From Clostridiaceae bacterium (GTDB lineage: Bacteria > Bacillota > Clostridia > Saccharofermentanales > Fastidiosipilaceae): a stretch of DNA of 9,332 nucleotides. Below the pieces are notes generated by a model, which was given only the letters and a program-made list of their open reading frames with translations, made no database searches and was not told the DNA's origin. Below are positions 1 to 7,249 of the stretch, piece by piece. Numbering within the stretch: the first letter of the stretch is position 1; each line of letters begins with the position of its first letter. The DNA is taken from positions 1 to 9,332 of the forward strand of contig JAAYZH010000211.1 in assembly GCA_012514965.1 (NCBI GenBank). Direction: 5' to 3'. Made by a program: the position numbers and the translations under genes.

Positions 1-1
1 C

Positions 2-46
2 AAAACTAAAAAACCGGTGTCACTCTCGTGTGAGGACACCGGTTTT
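2..46 (-). terminator. Rho-independent terminator of glnN
   Basis: A perfect 12-base inverted repeat (AAAACCGGTGTC at 10-21 with GACACCGGTTTT at 35-46) can be lengthened by CTC/GAG at 23-25 and 32-34 around a small loop. Read on the minus strand, the hairpin is followed by six Ts (8-13) and, after AG, four more (2-5). This is the classic intrinsic terminator form, and it lies about 30 bases after the glnN stop. On the plus strand the T-run is shorter (TTTTCTTGTTG), so it might also stop a gene arriving from the left, though less well. Confidence 0.93.
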
Positions 47-76
47 CTTGTTGTACGGTCAAACGTGGTTCATCTA

Positions 77-2170
77 TTAATATTCGCTGTAGAGGAGCTC
101 CTGGTAGGACGGGTAGGGCAGGTAATCCTGGCCTTCGATCAATTCGATTTGGTCTGCAGGTTCACGCATCTCGTGCATCAGCTGTAAGATCACATCGTGA
201 TAGTAGCTTGCCGGTACCGCGGGGTCTTCATGGACCGGTACCTGGCGTAATTTGCGGCGAAGCTCTGCCATAGCGGTTGACAGCTTGGCAGTCAGGGCCG
301 ATACATCCTGCAGAATCTGGCTTTCCGTACGACAGTCGATACCAGGAATCGCTGTGCTCTTGAGCTTGATTGTGTCGGCGAGCTCTTTCTGGTACTTCAG
401 TGCCTGCGGAATAATGCCGCGATTCGCCATTTCGAGCATTGTAAAGGCTTCGATCTGGACTGTTGTGCAATAGTTCTCGAGCAGTACATCGCGTCGCATC
501 TTGAGCTCGTCTTTGGTCAAAACACACTGACGGTTAAACATTACTTCATACTCGGGGTCCGTGTAATGAGACAGCGCTTCAACACTGTTTTCCCAGTTTA
601 TAAGGCCGCGCTTCTCGGCTTCGACTTTCCATGCCTCAGCATAGGAATTGCCATTAAAAATGATGCGCTTGTGGTTCGTAATTGCTTCGAGGATCAGCTT
701 GTTTAGCTCTTCGTGGAAATCGGAGGCTGTTTCCAGCCGGTCCGCAAAGATACTGAGCGTGTCGGCAACGATCGAATTGATGATCATATTGGGACAGGCA
801 ACAGAAGCCGAAGCTCCGACCATGCGGAATTCAAAGCGATTGCCCGTAAAAGAGAAGGGGGATGTACGGTTGCGATCCGCGATGTCTCTCTTGAAATGGG
901 GCAGGACATCGACGCCGATCTCAATTTCGACTGCAGCATGTCGAGGTGTCATAGCACCTTGCTGGAGATCATCTAGAATTCCGGTGAGTTCATCGCCCAA
1001 AAAGATCGACATGACTGCCGGCGGGGCCTCTGCCGCGCCTAGACGATGATCATTACCTGCCCCGGAAGCGGAGATGCGCAGTAAGCCCTGATAACGATCC
1101 ACAGCAGTCAGAATCGCGCTTAAGAACAGGAGGAACTGGGCATTTTCGGCGGGTGTTTCGCCCGGATCGAGCAGGTTTTGCCCCTTGTCCGTGCCCAAGG
1201 ACCAGTTGTTGTGTTTGCCCGAACCATTCAAGCCTAGATAGGGCTTCTCATGCAGGAGGCAGACCAGGCCATGACGGCCGGCTACTGTTTTCATCGTTTC
1301 CATCATCAGTTGATTCTGGTCACAGGCGACGTTTACGGTCGCGTAGACCGGAGCCAGCTCGTGCTGCGAAGGGGCAACTTCATTGTGTTTGGTTTTCGCG
1401 GGAACGCCTAAGCTCCAGAGCTCGCGATCGAGATCTTGCATGAAGGCCGATACACGCGGCTTGAGACTGCCAAAATAGTGATCATTGAGCTCCTGACCCT
1501 TGGGAGCGCGCGCGCCATAGAGAGTGCGCGAGCAGTTAACAAGGTCCGGGCGCTTGTGAAATAGTTTCGCGTCGAGCAAGAAATACTCCTGCTCGATGCC
1601 GGCATTACTGATAACCATCTGACTTTCTGTATCGCCAAAAAGACGCAGAATACGCAGCCCTTGTCGATTCAAAGCCTGCATAGACCGCAAGAGCGGTGTC
1701 TTCTTGTCCATGGCATGTCCGCCAAAAGAGCAAAAGGCTGTGGGAATACAAAGTGAACGGTCTTTGATAAAAGCAAAGGAGCTTGGATCCCATGCCGTGT
1801 AGCCGCGAGCTTCAAACGTTGTGCGCAAGCCGCCGCTTGGGAAGCTGGAAGCATCCGGCTCGCCTCGTACCAGTTCGCGTCCGCTAAACTCCAGGATAGC
1901 TTCTCCGCCTTCAGCAGGCGTCAGGAAGGCGTCATGCTTCTCAGCGGTAACACCGGTCATGGGTTGGAACCAGTGCGTGTAGTGCGTGGCACCCATGCTG
2001 ACGGCCCATTCTTTCATACCTTTGGCCACAGGGTCTGCGAGATCATGAGGCAGGGGCAGAGCCTTGTCCCGTGTTTGCCTAAGCTGCTCATATACATTTT
2101 TCGACAGGTATTTTTGCATGGCCTTGTCGTTGAAGACTAATTCACCAAAATCTTCCAGAAGCTCTTTCAT
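77..2170 (-). CDS. glnN: Glutamine synthetase type III (GlnN)
   Basis: This cytoplasmic enzyme makes glutamine from glutamate, ammonia and ATP. The 697-residue product fits the type III family (about 700 residues), not GSI (about 450-470). Seen in the sequence: the N-terminal type III region with EFSGRELVRGEPDASSFPSG (about 94-113) and FEARGYTAWDP (119-129); the metal-binding segment GIEQEYFLLD (191-200, with E193 and E195); the substrate-site block KTKHNEVAPSQHE (259-271); and NGSGKHNNWS (315-324), the glutamate-binding loop diagnostic of the family. The C-terminus keeps the family's Tyr/Pro-rich ending (YLPYPSYQELLYSEY). The ATG at 2168-2170 has GGGAGG seven bases before it. The gene is alone on its strand, divergent from carA, and closed by its own terminator. 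Nothing looks broken. Substrate and class are firm from these motifs; the regulation is only inferred from the upstream repeats. Confidence 0.97.
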   Translation of the reverse strand: MKELLEDFGELVFNDKAMQKYLSKNVYEQLRQTRDKALPLPHDLADPVAKGMKEWAVSMGATHYTHWFQPMTGVTAEKHDAFLTPAEGGEAILEFSGRELVRGEPDASSFPSGGLRTTFEARGYTAWDPSSFAFIKDRSLCIPTAFCSFGGHAMDKKTPLLRSMQALNRQGLRILRLFGDTESQMVISNAGIEQEYFLLDAKLFHKRPDLVNCSRTLYGARAPKGQELNDHYFGSLKPRVSAFMQDLDRELWSLGVPAKTKHNEVAPSQHELAPVYATVNVACDQNQLMMETMKTVAGRHGLVCLLHEKPYLGLNGSGKHNNWSLGTDKGQNLLDPGETPAENAQFLLFLSAILTAVDRYQGLLRISASGAGNDHRLGAAEAPPAVMSIFLGDELTGILDDLQQGAMTPRHAAVEIEIGVDVLPHFKRDIADRNRTSPFSFTGNRFEFRMVGASASVACPNMIINSIVADTLSIFADRLETASDFHEELNKLILEAITNHKRIIFNGNSYAEAWKVEAEKRGLINWENSVEALSHYTDPEYEVMFNRQCVLTKDELKMRRDVLLENYCTTVQIEAFTMLEMANRGIIPQALKYQKELADTIKLKSTAIPGIDCRTESQILQDVSALTAKLSTAMAELRRKLRQVPVHEDPAVPASYYHDVILQLMHEMREPADQIELIEGQDYLPYPSYQELLYSEY

Positions 2171-2177
2171 AGTAATG

Positions 2178-2226
2178 CCTCCCTACAAATATCTGCTATT
2201 GTAGCAGGCTTGAGCCTGGATGATAA
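2178..2226 (-). promoter_or_regulatory. glnN promoter and ribosome binding site
   Basis: On the minus strand a -35-like TTATCA (2221-2226; 4 of 6 consensus bases) is followed after 17 bases by TACAAT (2198-2203; 5 of 6). A start near 2191 would give a 5' leader of only about 20 bases. The ribosome binding site GGGAGG (2178-2183) is seven bases from the ATG. The promoter call is from pattern alone. A 14-bp palindrome fills most of the spacer and another dyad spans the -10 element (annotated separately), which suggests a regulated promoter. Confidence 0.6.
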
Positions 2227-2242
2227 TTACGTTAGAGTAATT
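2183..2242. repeat. Cluster of four short inverted repeats over the glnN promoter
   Basis: Seen on the plus strand: CTACAA (2183-2188) with TTGTAG (2199-2204); CTGCTA (2193-2198) with TAGCAG (2202-2207), centred on the -10 element; CAGGCT-TG-AGCCTG (2205-2218), perfect, within the -35/-10 spacer; and AATTAC-GTTAGA-GTAATT (2225-2242), touching the -35. The first three share bases, so as RNA they would be mutually exclusive. Their position on the promoter elements fits repressor or activator sites for a nitrogen regulator. None matches the Bacillus GlnR/TnrA box (TGTNA-N7-TNACA). The repeats are certain; the function is inferred. Confidence 0.5.
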
Positions 2243-2243
2243 C

Positions 2244-2281
2244 CAGTGAAATTGGTAAGTTTTTCTTGCGTCTTTTCACTG
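2244..2281. repeat. Split 8-bp inverted repeat spanning the carA promoter
   Basis: CAGTGAAA (2244-2251) and its exact reverse complement TTTCACTG (2274-2281) have centres 30 bp apart, about three helical turns. They bracket the proposed carA -35 element (2266-2271), and the right arm lies in the -35/-10 spacer. The same-face arrangement would suit two copies of a half-site bound by one regulator, or DNA looping. The repeat is directly visible; its regulatory role is an inference. Confidence 0.4.
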
Positions 2282-2295
2282 CTTGGGAATATAAT
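2266..2295 (+). promoter_or_regulatory. carA promoter
   Basis: TTGCGT (2266-2271) and a perfect TATAAT (2290-2295) are separated by 18 bases, a good sigma-A/sigma-70 type pair. The start would fall near 2302, giving a leader of about 64 bases before the chosen carA ATG. A second TATAAT at 2321-2326 has no matching -35 at the right distance. The leader is too short for a PyrR-type antiterminator/terminator pair, and no terminator hairpin is visible in it. Confidence 0.65.
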
Positions 2296-2301
2296 ACGGT
2301 G

Positions 2302-2340
2302 ATTATAAGTCAAAATGGCATATAATGCAGAAATTATAAG
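2302..2340. repeat. Direct repeats and small palindrome in the carA leader
   Basis: ATTATAAG occurs at 2302-2309 and again at 2333-2340, 31 bp apart (about three helical turns). Between them is GCAT-ATA-ATGC (2318-2328). The region is A/T-rich, so chance is possible. The position just downstream of the promoter would suit a repressor. It does not match the canonical ARG box well enough to call ArgR. Confidence 0.3.
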
Positions 2341-2365
2341 ATTTACTGTATGGAAAGGCGGAAAT

Positions 2366-3463
2366 ATGCAGGACGCTATGCAGATTTACTTACTCTTGGC
2401 TGATGGGAGCTGTTATCCGGGCCTATCATTCGGCCATCCACCTAAGGATGAATTCGCTGAAATAGTTTTTACGACCGGTATGGGCGGTTATCTCGAAACC
2501 ATAAGTGACCCGAGTTTCAGCAGCCAAATCATTCTACAGACCTTCCCGCTGCAAGGAAACTACGGCTATATCCCAGAAGATCTTGAGAGCAGCCAAGCGT
2601 ACTGCGCCGGCTACTGTGCCAGGCACATCTCAAAGCACCCCTCCAATTTTCGCAGGCAAGGTACATTGGACACTTATTTGCGAGAACAGGGAGTTGTAGG
2701 AATAGAAGGGATCGACACTCGAACACTGACACGGAAGATTCGTGAGCAAGGGGTCATGAACGCAGTGATTACAGCCGATCCAGTTGCAATTGATGTAGAC
2801 GCTCTTAAGGCCTTCAAACCAGCGCTCCAGGTGCCAAAAGTATCTGTCCGCGAAACTCGAACCTACCCCGCCAAAGACAACCGATTGTATCGCGTGTCCA
2901 TTCCCGATACAGGAGTGAAGCAGAGTATTATCGAATCGCTGCAGGAAAGAGGCTGTGAAGTCACACTCTTTCCCCATGATACAGCCCCTGAAGCGATCCT
3001 GGCCGGTCAGCCTGACGGTATCTTGCTTGGCAATGGTCCGGGTGATCCCAGAGATTACGCGGACTTAGTTGCGAAGACCAGAGTTCTGTCCGATTCCGCC
3101 TTGCCTCTTATGGCGATCTGTCTGGGGCATCAGCTGCTTGCCCTGGCTCATAATGCCGGGATCAAAAAGATGAAGTATGGTCACCGCGGCGAGAACCAGG
3201 GCGTAGTTGATCTTGCAGACGTCCGTATCTATATGACTTCACAAAACCACGGCTATTTGCTGACAGATATCGGAGTCGACTCTGAGCAGATGAAGGTCAG
3301 TTTCCGCAACGTCAATGACGGCAGCTGTGAAGGAGTGGATTATCTGCAAAAACCTCAATTCTCTGTCCAATTCCATCCGGAAGCCGCGCCCGGACCCTGT
3401 GAGACCCTGTTCTTATTTGACCGTTTCATTTCACTGATGGAGGCCGCAAATGCCACTCGATAA
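2366..3463 (+). CDS. carA: Carbamoyl phosphate synthetase small subunit (CarA)
   Basis: CarA is the glutamine-hydrolysing subunit. It releases ammonia from glutamine and channels it to CarB, which makes carbamoyl phosphate for pyrimidines and arginine. With the start chosen here the product has 365 residues, normal for the family. The N-terminal CPSase small-chain domain shows FTTGMGGYLETISDPS, GNYGYIPEDLES and GIDTRTLTRKIREQGVMN. The C-terminal class I glutamine amidotransferase domain shows GNGPGDP, the nucleophile in ICLGHQ (C252) and FHPEA (H337, E339), so the Cys-His-Glu triad is intact. The frame is open from an ATG at 2315, but that one has no ribosome binding site. The ATG at 2366 follows AAAGGCGG (2354-2361) and gives the usual CarA beginning, shortly before LLLADGSCYPG. 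The end overlaps carB by 14 bases. A small departure is DTGVK where many relatives have D-F/Y-G-x-K. Confidence 0.96.
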   Translation: MQDAMQIYLLLADGSCYPGLSFGHPPKDEFAEIVFTTGMGGYLETISDPSFSSQIILQTFPLQGNYGYIPEDLESSQAYCAGYCARHISKHPSNFRRQGTLDTYLREQGVVGIEGIDTRTLTRKIREQGVMNAVITADPVAIDVDALKAFKPALQVPKVSVRETRTYPAKDNRLYRVSIPDTGVKQSIIESLQERGCEVTLFPHDTAPEAILAGQPDGILLGNGPGDPRDYADLVAKTRVLSDSALPLMAICLGHQLLALAHNAGIKKMKYGHRGENQGVVDLADVRIYMTSQNHGYLLTDIGVDSEQMKVSFRNVNDGSCEGVDYLQKPQFSVQFHPEAAPGPCETLFLFDRFISLMEAANATR

Positions 3464-6400
3464 AACACTTCGCAAAGTAATGGTAATCGGCTCCGGCCCG
3501 ATTGTAATCGGCCAGGCCGCAGAGTTTGACTATTCAGGCACACAAGCCTGTCGAGTTCTGCGAGAGGATGGAATTGAAATTGTGCTGGTCAATTCCAATC
3601 CCGCCACGATCATGACCGATCCGGGCATAGCAGACATCATCTACCTCGAACCTCTGACCCTGAAGACTCTGGAGCGGATTATCGTCAAGGAGCGTCCGGA
3701 CGCGATTTTGAGCGGTTTCGGAGGCCAAAATGGTCTTAATCTTTCTATGGAACTGGCCAAAAGAGGCGTTCTCGAACGCAACAATGTTCGTCTGCTCGGC
3801 GCCGATCTGGAAGCGATTGAACGAGCGGAAGACAGACTGAAGTTTCGCGACATGATGGACAGCCTGGGCCAGCCCAGCACACGATCTGAGATTATAACCG
3901 AGATAGAAGCGGCAGCAACAGCCGCTGCCGACATCGGTTATCCCGTCATTGTACGGCCGGCATTCACGCTCGGCGGCAGCGGCGGCGGTATAGCGGATAA
4001 TGAGGAACAATTGCGGGAGATCGTCGCTCAGGGGCTCGAGCTCTCGCCGATTCATCAGTGTCTGATTGAACAATCGATCGCGGGCTGGAAAGAAATCGAA
4101 TTCGAAGTGATACGAGATGCCGATGGCAACTGTCTCACGGTCTGCTCGATGGAGAATTTCGACCCCGTTGGCGTGCATACCGGAGACTCTATAGTAGTCG
4201 CGCCGGCACTTACTTTGGCCGATCGCGAATATCAGATGCTGCGTACGGCAAGCCTGCGCATCATCCAGGAGCTGAAACTGGAAGGCGGCTGCAACATTCA
4301 ATTTGCCCTGCATCCTGAATCATTCGACTACGCAGTTATTGAGGTAAACCCCCGAGTATCGCGTTCTTCAGCCCTGGCTTCCAAGGCAACCGGCTACCCT
4401 ATTGCCAGAGTATCGGCAAAAATCGCCCTTGGCTACCGCTTGAACGAGATCAAGAATGAAGTGACAGGGGACACCACAGCTGCATTCGAGCCGGCTATTG
4501 ACTATCTTGCGGTTAAATTTCCCAAGTGGCCGTTTGATAAATTTGTCTACGCCGACAGGCGCCTGGGCACGCAGATGAAGGCTACCGGCGAGGTGATGGC
4601 AATCAGTGACAGCTTCACCGGCGGTTTGCTGAAGGCCGTCCAAGGCGCGGAAATCGGCTGTGACACACTGAATCTGCCAAAATTCGCGGAGTTTTCCAAA
4701 GAAGTGTTGATGGAACTCATCGCCAAACAGACCGATGAACGTCTCTTCGCCATCTTTGCCGCTCTTAAGAAAAAAGTGTCTGTAGATGAGCTGCATGAGC
4801 TAACGAAGATCGATGAATGGTTTCTCAATGAATTACTGGAACTGGCAGTTTTCGAACAGCGTTTAACCACGGAAGGACTTACCCCTGAACTCTATTATCA
4901 GGGCAAAGCCTACTCCTATCAGGATGTGAGTCTAGAACGCTTGAGCGGGCAGAGGCTTCCCTGCGCTCCGCTGACCCCCGTTTATAAAATGGTCGACACC
5001 TGCGCAGGTGAATTTGCCGCGAAAACCCCATACTTTTATGCTCTTTACCCCCATCCGGACAGCAAGTCCGAGAATGAAGCTTTGGACTTTATCAATCAGA
5101 GCAGCAAGCAAACGGTGGTTGTTCTGGGTTCCGGTCCGATTCGAATCGGGCAGGGAATTGAATTTGACTATGCCAGTGTTCACTGCGTGCGCTCTTTGCA
5201 ACGAATGGGCTACGAAGTCGTCACCATCAATAACAACCCTGAAACCGTCTCGACCGATTACGACTCATCTGACCGTTTGTACTTTGAACCTCTGACCGCC
5301 GAATCAGTCCTGGCGATTTTGGCCATGGAGAAGCCCCTCGGTGTTATTGTCTCCTTTGGCGGCAACACCGCTATCAAGCTTACATCGGCAATCAGCAAGG
5401 CTGGGTACACGATCTTTGGCTCTTCCTTTCGCAGCATTGATATGGCCGAAGACCGTGAAGCTTTCGATGAGCTGCTGACGCGTCTCAATATTGAGAGACC
5501 CCGCGGCCGCGCTGTCAGGAATTATGAGGAAGCCCTCGTGGTAGCGAATGAACTCGGCTATCCTGTGCTCTTGCGGCCATCCTATGTGCTTGGCGGCCAA
5601 AACATGATCATCGCCCACACGGATGAGGACGTGGAAGAATACATGGCCATCATTCTTGAGAAGAACCCCGACAACATTATCCTCTTGGACAAATATCTCA
5701 TGGGTAAGGAAGTCGAGGTCGACGGTATCTTTGACGGGGAGGATTTGCTCTTGCCTGGAATCATGGAGCACGTTGAACGGGCCGGTGTGCATTCCGGTGA
5801 CTCGATCGCGGTCTATCCGGCACTGAATGTCTCAGAGGATATGCGCAGGCAGATTCTCAGCACAACCAGGAAGCTTTGCCAGGGGCTCGATGTACGCGGT
5901 ATTGTCAATCTGCAGTACATCATCCAAAACGAGAAGCTTTATGTAATTGAAGTGAATCCCAGAGCCTCTCGTACAGTACCCTATCTGTCGAAAATCACCG
6001 GTATCCCAATTGTCGATCTCGCTACGCAGGTCAGCATGGGCCGCAAGCTGCGCGACCTTGGACATGGCGTCGGCCTGCATCCTGATGGTCCTTATTACGC
6101 AGTCAAGGTTCCGGTATTTTCATTCACGAAGCTTGTCGGCGCAGACAGCCAGCTGGGGCCGGAAATGAAGTCGACCGGTGAGGTGCTGGGAATCGGCAAA
6201 ACCTTGCAGGAGGCTTTGTACAAGGGACTGTTGGCAGCCGGCTTTACCATGAAGAAGGAAGGCGGTATCTTCATGTCGGTCCGCAACTGGGATAAGCCCG
6301 AACTTGCGCCTTTGGCCGAGAAGTTCGCTTCGCAAAATTTCCATATCTATGCTACCCGCGGCACGGCCGACATTCTGGAAGAAAACTTCCTCTGGGTCAC

Positions 6401-6665
6401 ACATGTGGGCAAAATCCACGAAGGCCGCAACAACGGACTTGATCTGATGGAAGAAAAGCGCGTCCAATACGTAATTTGCACCTCTACACACGGCCGCAAT
6501 CCTGAACGTGACGGGGTTCGTATCCGTATGAAGGCAACCGCTCTGGGTATTCCGTGTCTCAGTTCGATTGATACAGCCAATGCTCTGGCTGATGCCTTGC
6601 GCAGCGGATTTTCCGAGGACAACACGGAGCTGGTCGATATTATGCAACTCAGCCACGAAGTGTAA
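3450..6665 (+). CDS. carB: Carbamoyl phosphate synthetase large subunit (CarB)
   Basis: CarB forms carboxyphosphate from bicarbonate and ATP, adds ammonia from CarA to give carbamate, and phosphorylates that with a second ATP. At 1071 residues it is full length (E. coli CarB 1073). The two homologous halves are plain: VIGSGPIVIGQAAEFDYSG (about 12-30) and VVLGSGPIRIGQGIEFDYAS (from about 557). Each ATP-grasp half has its metal/ATP signature: EVNPRVSRSSALASKATG (E298, N300) and EVNPRASRTVPYLSKITG (E834, N836). R169 in RPAFTLGGSGGG matches the E. coli active-site arginine. The oligomerisation region lies between (about 400-550). The MGS-like allosteric domain occupies about 938-1071 with GRNPERDGVRIRMKA, close to the Firmicute type that binds pyrimidine nucleotide. 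The start has GGAGG (3439-3443) six bases before it, inside the end of carA, so translation is probably coupled. No terminator follows before the rplS promoter. Confidence 0.98.
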   Translation: MPLDKTLRKVMVIGSGPIVIGQAAEFDYSGTQACRVLREDGIEIVLVNSNPATIMTDPGIADIIYLEPLTLKTLERIIVKERPDAILSGFGGQNGLNLSMELAKRGVLERNNVRLLGADLEAIERAEDRLKFRDMMDSLGQPSTRSEIITEIEAAATAAADIGYPVIVRPAFTLGGSGGGIADNEEQLREIVAQGLELSPIHQCLIEQSIAGWKEIEFEVIRDADGNCLTVCSMENFDPVGVHTGDSIVVAPALTLADREYQMLRTASLRIIQELKLEGGCNIQFALHPESFDYAVIEVNPRVSRSSALASKATGYPIARVSAKIALGYRLNEIKNEVTGDTTAAFEPAIDYLAVKFPKWPFDKFVYADRRLGTQMKATGEVMAISDSFTGGLLKAVQGAEIGCDTLNLPKFAEFSKEVLMELIAKQTDERLFAIFAALKKKVSVDELHELTKIDEWFLNELLELAVFEQRLTTEGLTPELYYQGKAYSYQDVSLERLSGQRLPCAPLTPVYKMVDTCAGEFAAKTPYFYALYPHPDSKSENEALDFINQSSKQTVVVLGSGPIRIGQGIEFDYASVHCVRSLQRMGYEVVTINNNPETVSTDYDSSDRLYFEPLTAESVLAILAMEKPLGVIVSFGGNTAIKLTSAISKAGYTIFGSSFRSIDMAEDREAFDELLTRLNIERPRGRAVRNYEEALVVANELGYPVLLRPSYVLGGQNMIIAHTDEDVEEYMAIILEKNPDNIILLDKYLMGKEVEVDGIFDGEDLLLPGIMEHVERAGVHSGDSIAVYPALNVSEDMRRQILSTTRKLCQGLDVRGIVNLQYIIQNEKLYVIEVNPRASRTVPYLSKITGIPIVDLATQVSMGRKLRDLGHGVGLHPDGPYYAVKVPVFSFTKLVGADSQLGPEMKSTGEVLGIGKTLQEALYKGLLAAGFTMKKEGGIFMSVRNWDKPELAPLAEKFASQNFHIYATRGTADILEENFLWVTHVGKIHEGRNNGLDLMEEKRVQYVICTSTHGRNPERDGVRIRMKATALGIPCLSSIDTANALADALRSGFSEDNTELVDIMQLSHEV

Positions 6666-6672
6666 GTTTTCG

Positions 6673-6702
6673 TTGACTTCTGACTGTATTGCATAGTATA
6701 AT
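6673..6702 (+). promoter_or_regulatory. rplS promoter
   Basis: TTGACT (6673-6678; 5 of 6) and a perfect TATAAT (6697-6702) with an 18-base spacer form one of the strongest promoters in the window, as expected for a ribosomal protein gene. It begins only eight bases after the carB stop. Transcription would start near 6709, leaving a leader of about 65 bases. Since no terminator separates carB from rplS, read-through from carAB may add to expression. Confidence 0.82.
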
Positions 6703-6708
6703 CTCACA

Positions 6709-6773
6709 GGTTATCAAGGGTGGTCCTCTGCACTTGTTGCATGAACGTCCGGCGAAGAGAGGAGGAACGAATT
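6709..6773 (+). ncRNA. rplS leader, likely L19 autoregulatory element
   Basis: The leader contains TCCTCT (6724-6729), exactly complementary to AGAGGA (6758-6763), which is the heart of the rplS ribosome binding site GAGAGGAGG (6757-6765). A small inner stem GCA/TGC (6730-6732 with 6738-6740) can form in the loop. Such a fold would hide the ribosome binding site. Known: Firmicute rplS genes often carry a short L19 leader RNA thought to let L19 limit its own synthesis. Position and size fit that family, but membership was not tested by a covariance search. The pairing is visible; binding by L19 is inferred. Confidence 0.5.
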
Positions 6774-7127
6774 ATGGATCTAATTAAAGCAGTGGAACAG
6801 AGCCAGTTGAGAACGGATTTACCGAAACTCGAGATTGGTGATTACCTGAAGGTTTCATTGAGGATTACAGAAGGCTCTCGTGAGCGAATCCAGGTTTTTG
6901 AAGGAACCTTGATTGCAATGAAGGGAAATGGTCTGAGCGAAACAATTACAGTTCGTCGCGTATCCTACGGTGTAGGTGTCGAGCGTGTACTTCCGCTTCA
7001 TTCTCCCAAAATTGACCAGATCGAAGTTGTACGTAAGGGTGTTGTTAGACGTGCCAAGCTCTATTATCTGCGTGACCGCGTAGGTAAGGCCGCTCGTCTT
7101 AAGGAGAAGCTTCCTGCAAGGAAGTAA
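6774..7127 (+). CDS. rplS: 50S ribosomal protein L19 (bL19)
   Basis: L19 is a small basic protein of the large subunit, located at the 30S-50S interface. The 117 residues match the family's usual 114-118. Diagnostic stretches are seen: [19 protein letters not shown] (12-30), [37 protein letters not shown], and the family signature [20 protein letters not shown] followed by a Lys/Arg-rich end. The frame is open back to a GTG at 6720, which would add 18 residues. The ATG at 6774 is preferred because GAGAGGAGG ends eight bases before it and because family members begin with a short helix such as [13 protein letters not shown]. It has its own promoter and terminator, so it is mainly a single-gene unit next to the ribosome assembly gene rbgA. 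Confidence 0.98.
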   Translation: MDLIKAVEQSQLRTDLPKLEIGDYLKVSLRITEGSRERIQVFEGTLIAMKGNGLSETITVRRVSYGVGVERVLPLHSPKIDQIEVVRKGVVRRAKLYYLRDRVGKAARLKEKLPARK

Positions 7128-7154
7128 TTCTCGCCCGACAATCGAGCATCTGCG

Positions 7155-7181
7155 AAGCCGCCTTTCACCGGGCGGCTTTTT
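7155..7181 (+). terminator. Rho-independent terminator after rplS
   Basis: AAGCCGCC (7155-7162) pairs perfectly with GGCGGCTT (7171-7178) around an eight-base loop, followed by a run of five Ts (7177-7181). It lies 27 bases after the rplS stop and before a separate promoter for rbgA, so it separates rplS from the rbgA group or lowers read-through. Confidence 0.93.
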
Positions 7182-7215
7182 GTTGTAATTTGTGGCGGGC
7201 AGAAAATGTTCGCAC

Positions 7216-7241
7216 TGTTATAATATTCGTAGCTAAGGAGG
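7216..7241 (+). promoter_or_regulatory. rbgA extended -10 promoter and ribosome binding site
   Basis: TGTTATAAT (7216-7224) is a perfect extended -10 element (TG-N-TATAAT). No convincing -35 is present at 16-18 bases, which extended -10 promoters tolerate. Transcription would start near 7231, and AAGGAGG (7235-7241) is the strong ribosome binding site eight bases before the rbgA ATG. The leader would then be only about 19 bases. Confidence 0.6.
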
Positions 7242-7249
7242 ACGTGCAC

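Noticed and set aside
2171..2265. GlnR/TnrA site upstream of glnN
   Set aside because: No TGTNA-N7-TNACA match is present on either strand; the repeats found are of different sequence.
2315..2365. 17-residue N-terminal extension of CarA, or a leader peptide
   Set aside because: The ATG at 2315 has no ribosome binding site and is in frame with carA without a stop, so it is not a separate leader peptide. CarA proteins normally begin close to the 2366 start.
2296..2365. PyrR attenuator, T-box or other riboswitch before carA
   Set aside because: The leader is about 64 bases long, has no terminator hairpin with a T-run, no PyrR-binding consensus and no T-box sequence.
3534..4313. 259-codon open frame on the minus strand within carB
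   Set aside because: It is antisense to conserved CarB ATP-grasp sequence, its product resembles nothing I know, and it has no ribosome binding site or context. It is a shadow of codon bias in carB.
6120..6707. 195-codon open frame on the minus strand over the end of carB and the rplS promoter
   Set aside because: It lies antisense to the CarB allosteric domain, and its beginning overlaps the strong rplS promoter in the opposite direction. No ribosome binding site was seen.
6720..6773. Longer L19 starting at GTG 6720
   Set aside because: It would add 18 residues unlike the family, and it would put the very strong GAGAGGAGG site inside the gene.
7190..7249. Longer RbgA starting at TTG 7190
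   Set aside because: It would place the promoter -10 and AAGGAGG within the coding region and add residues not known in the family.
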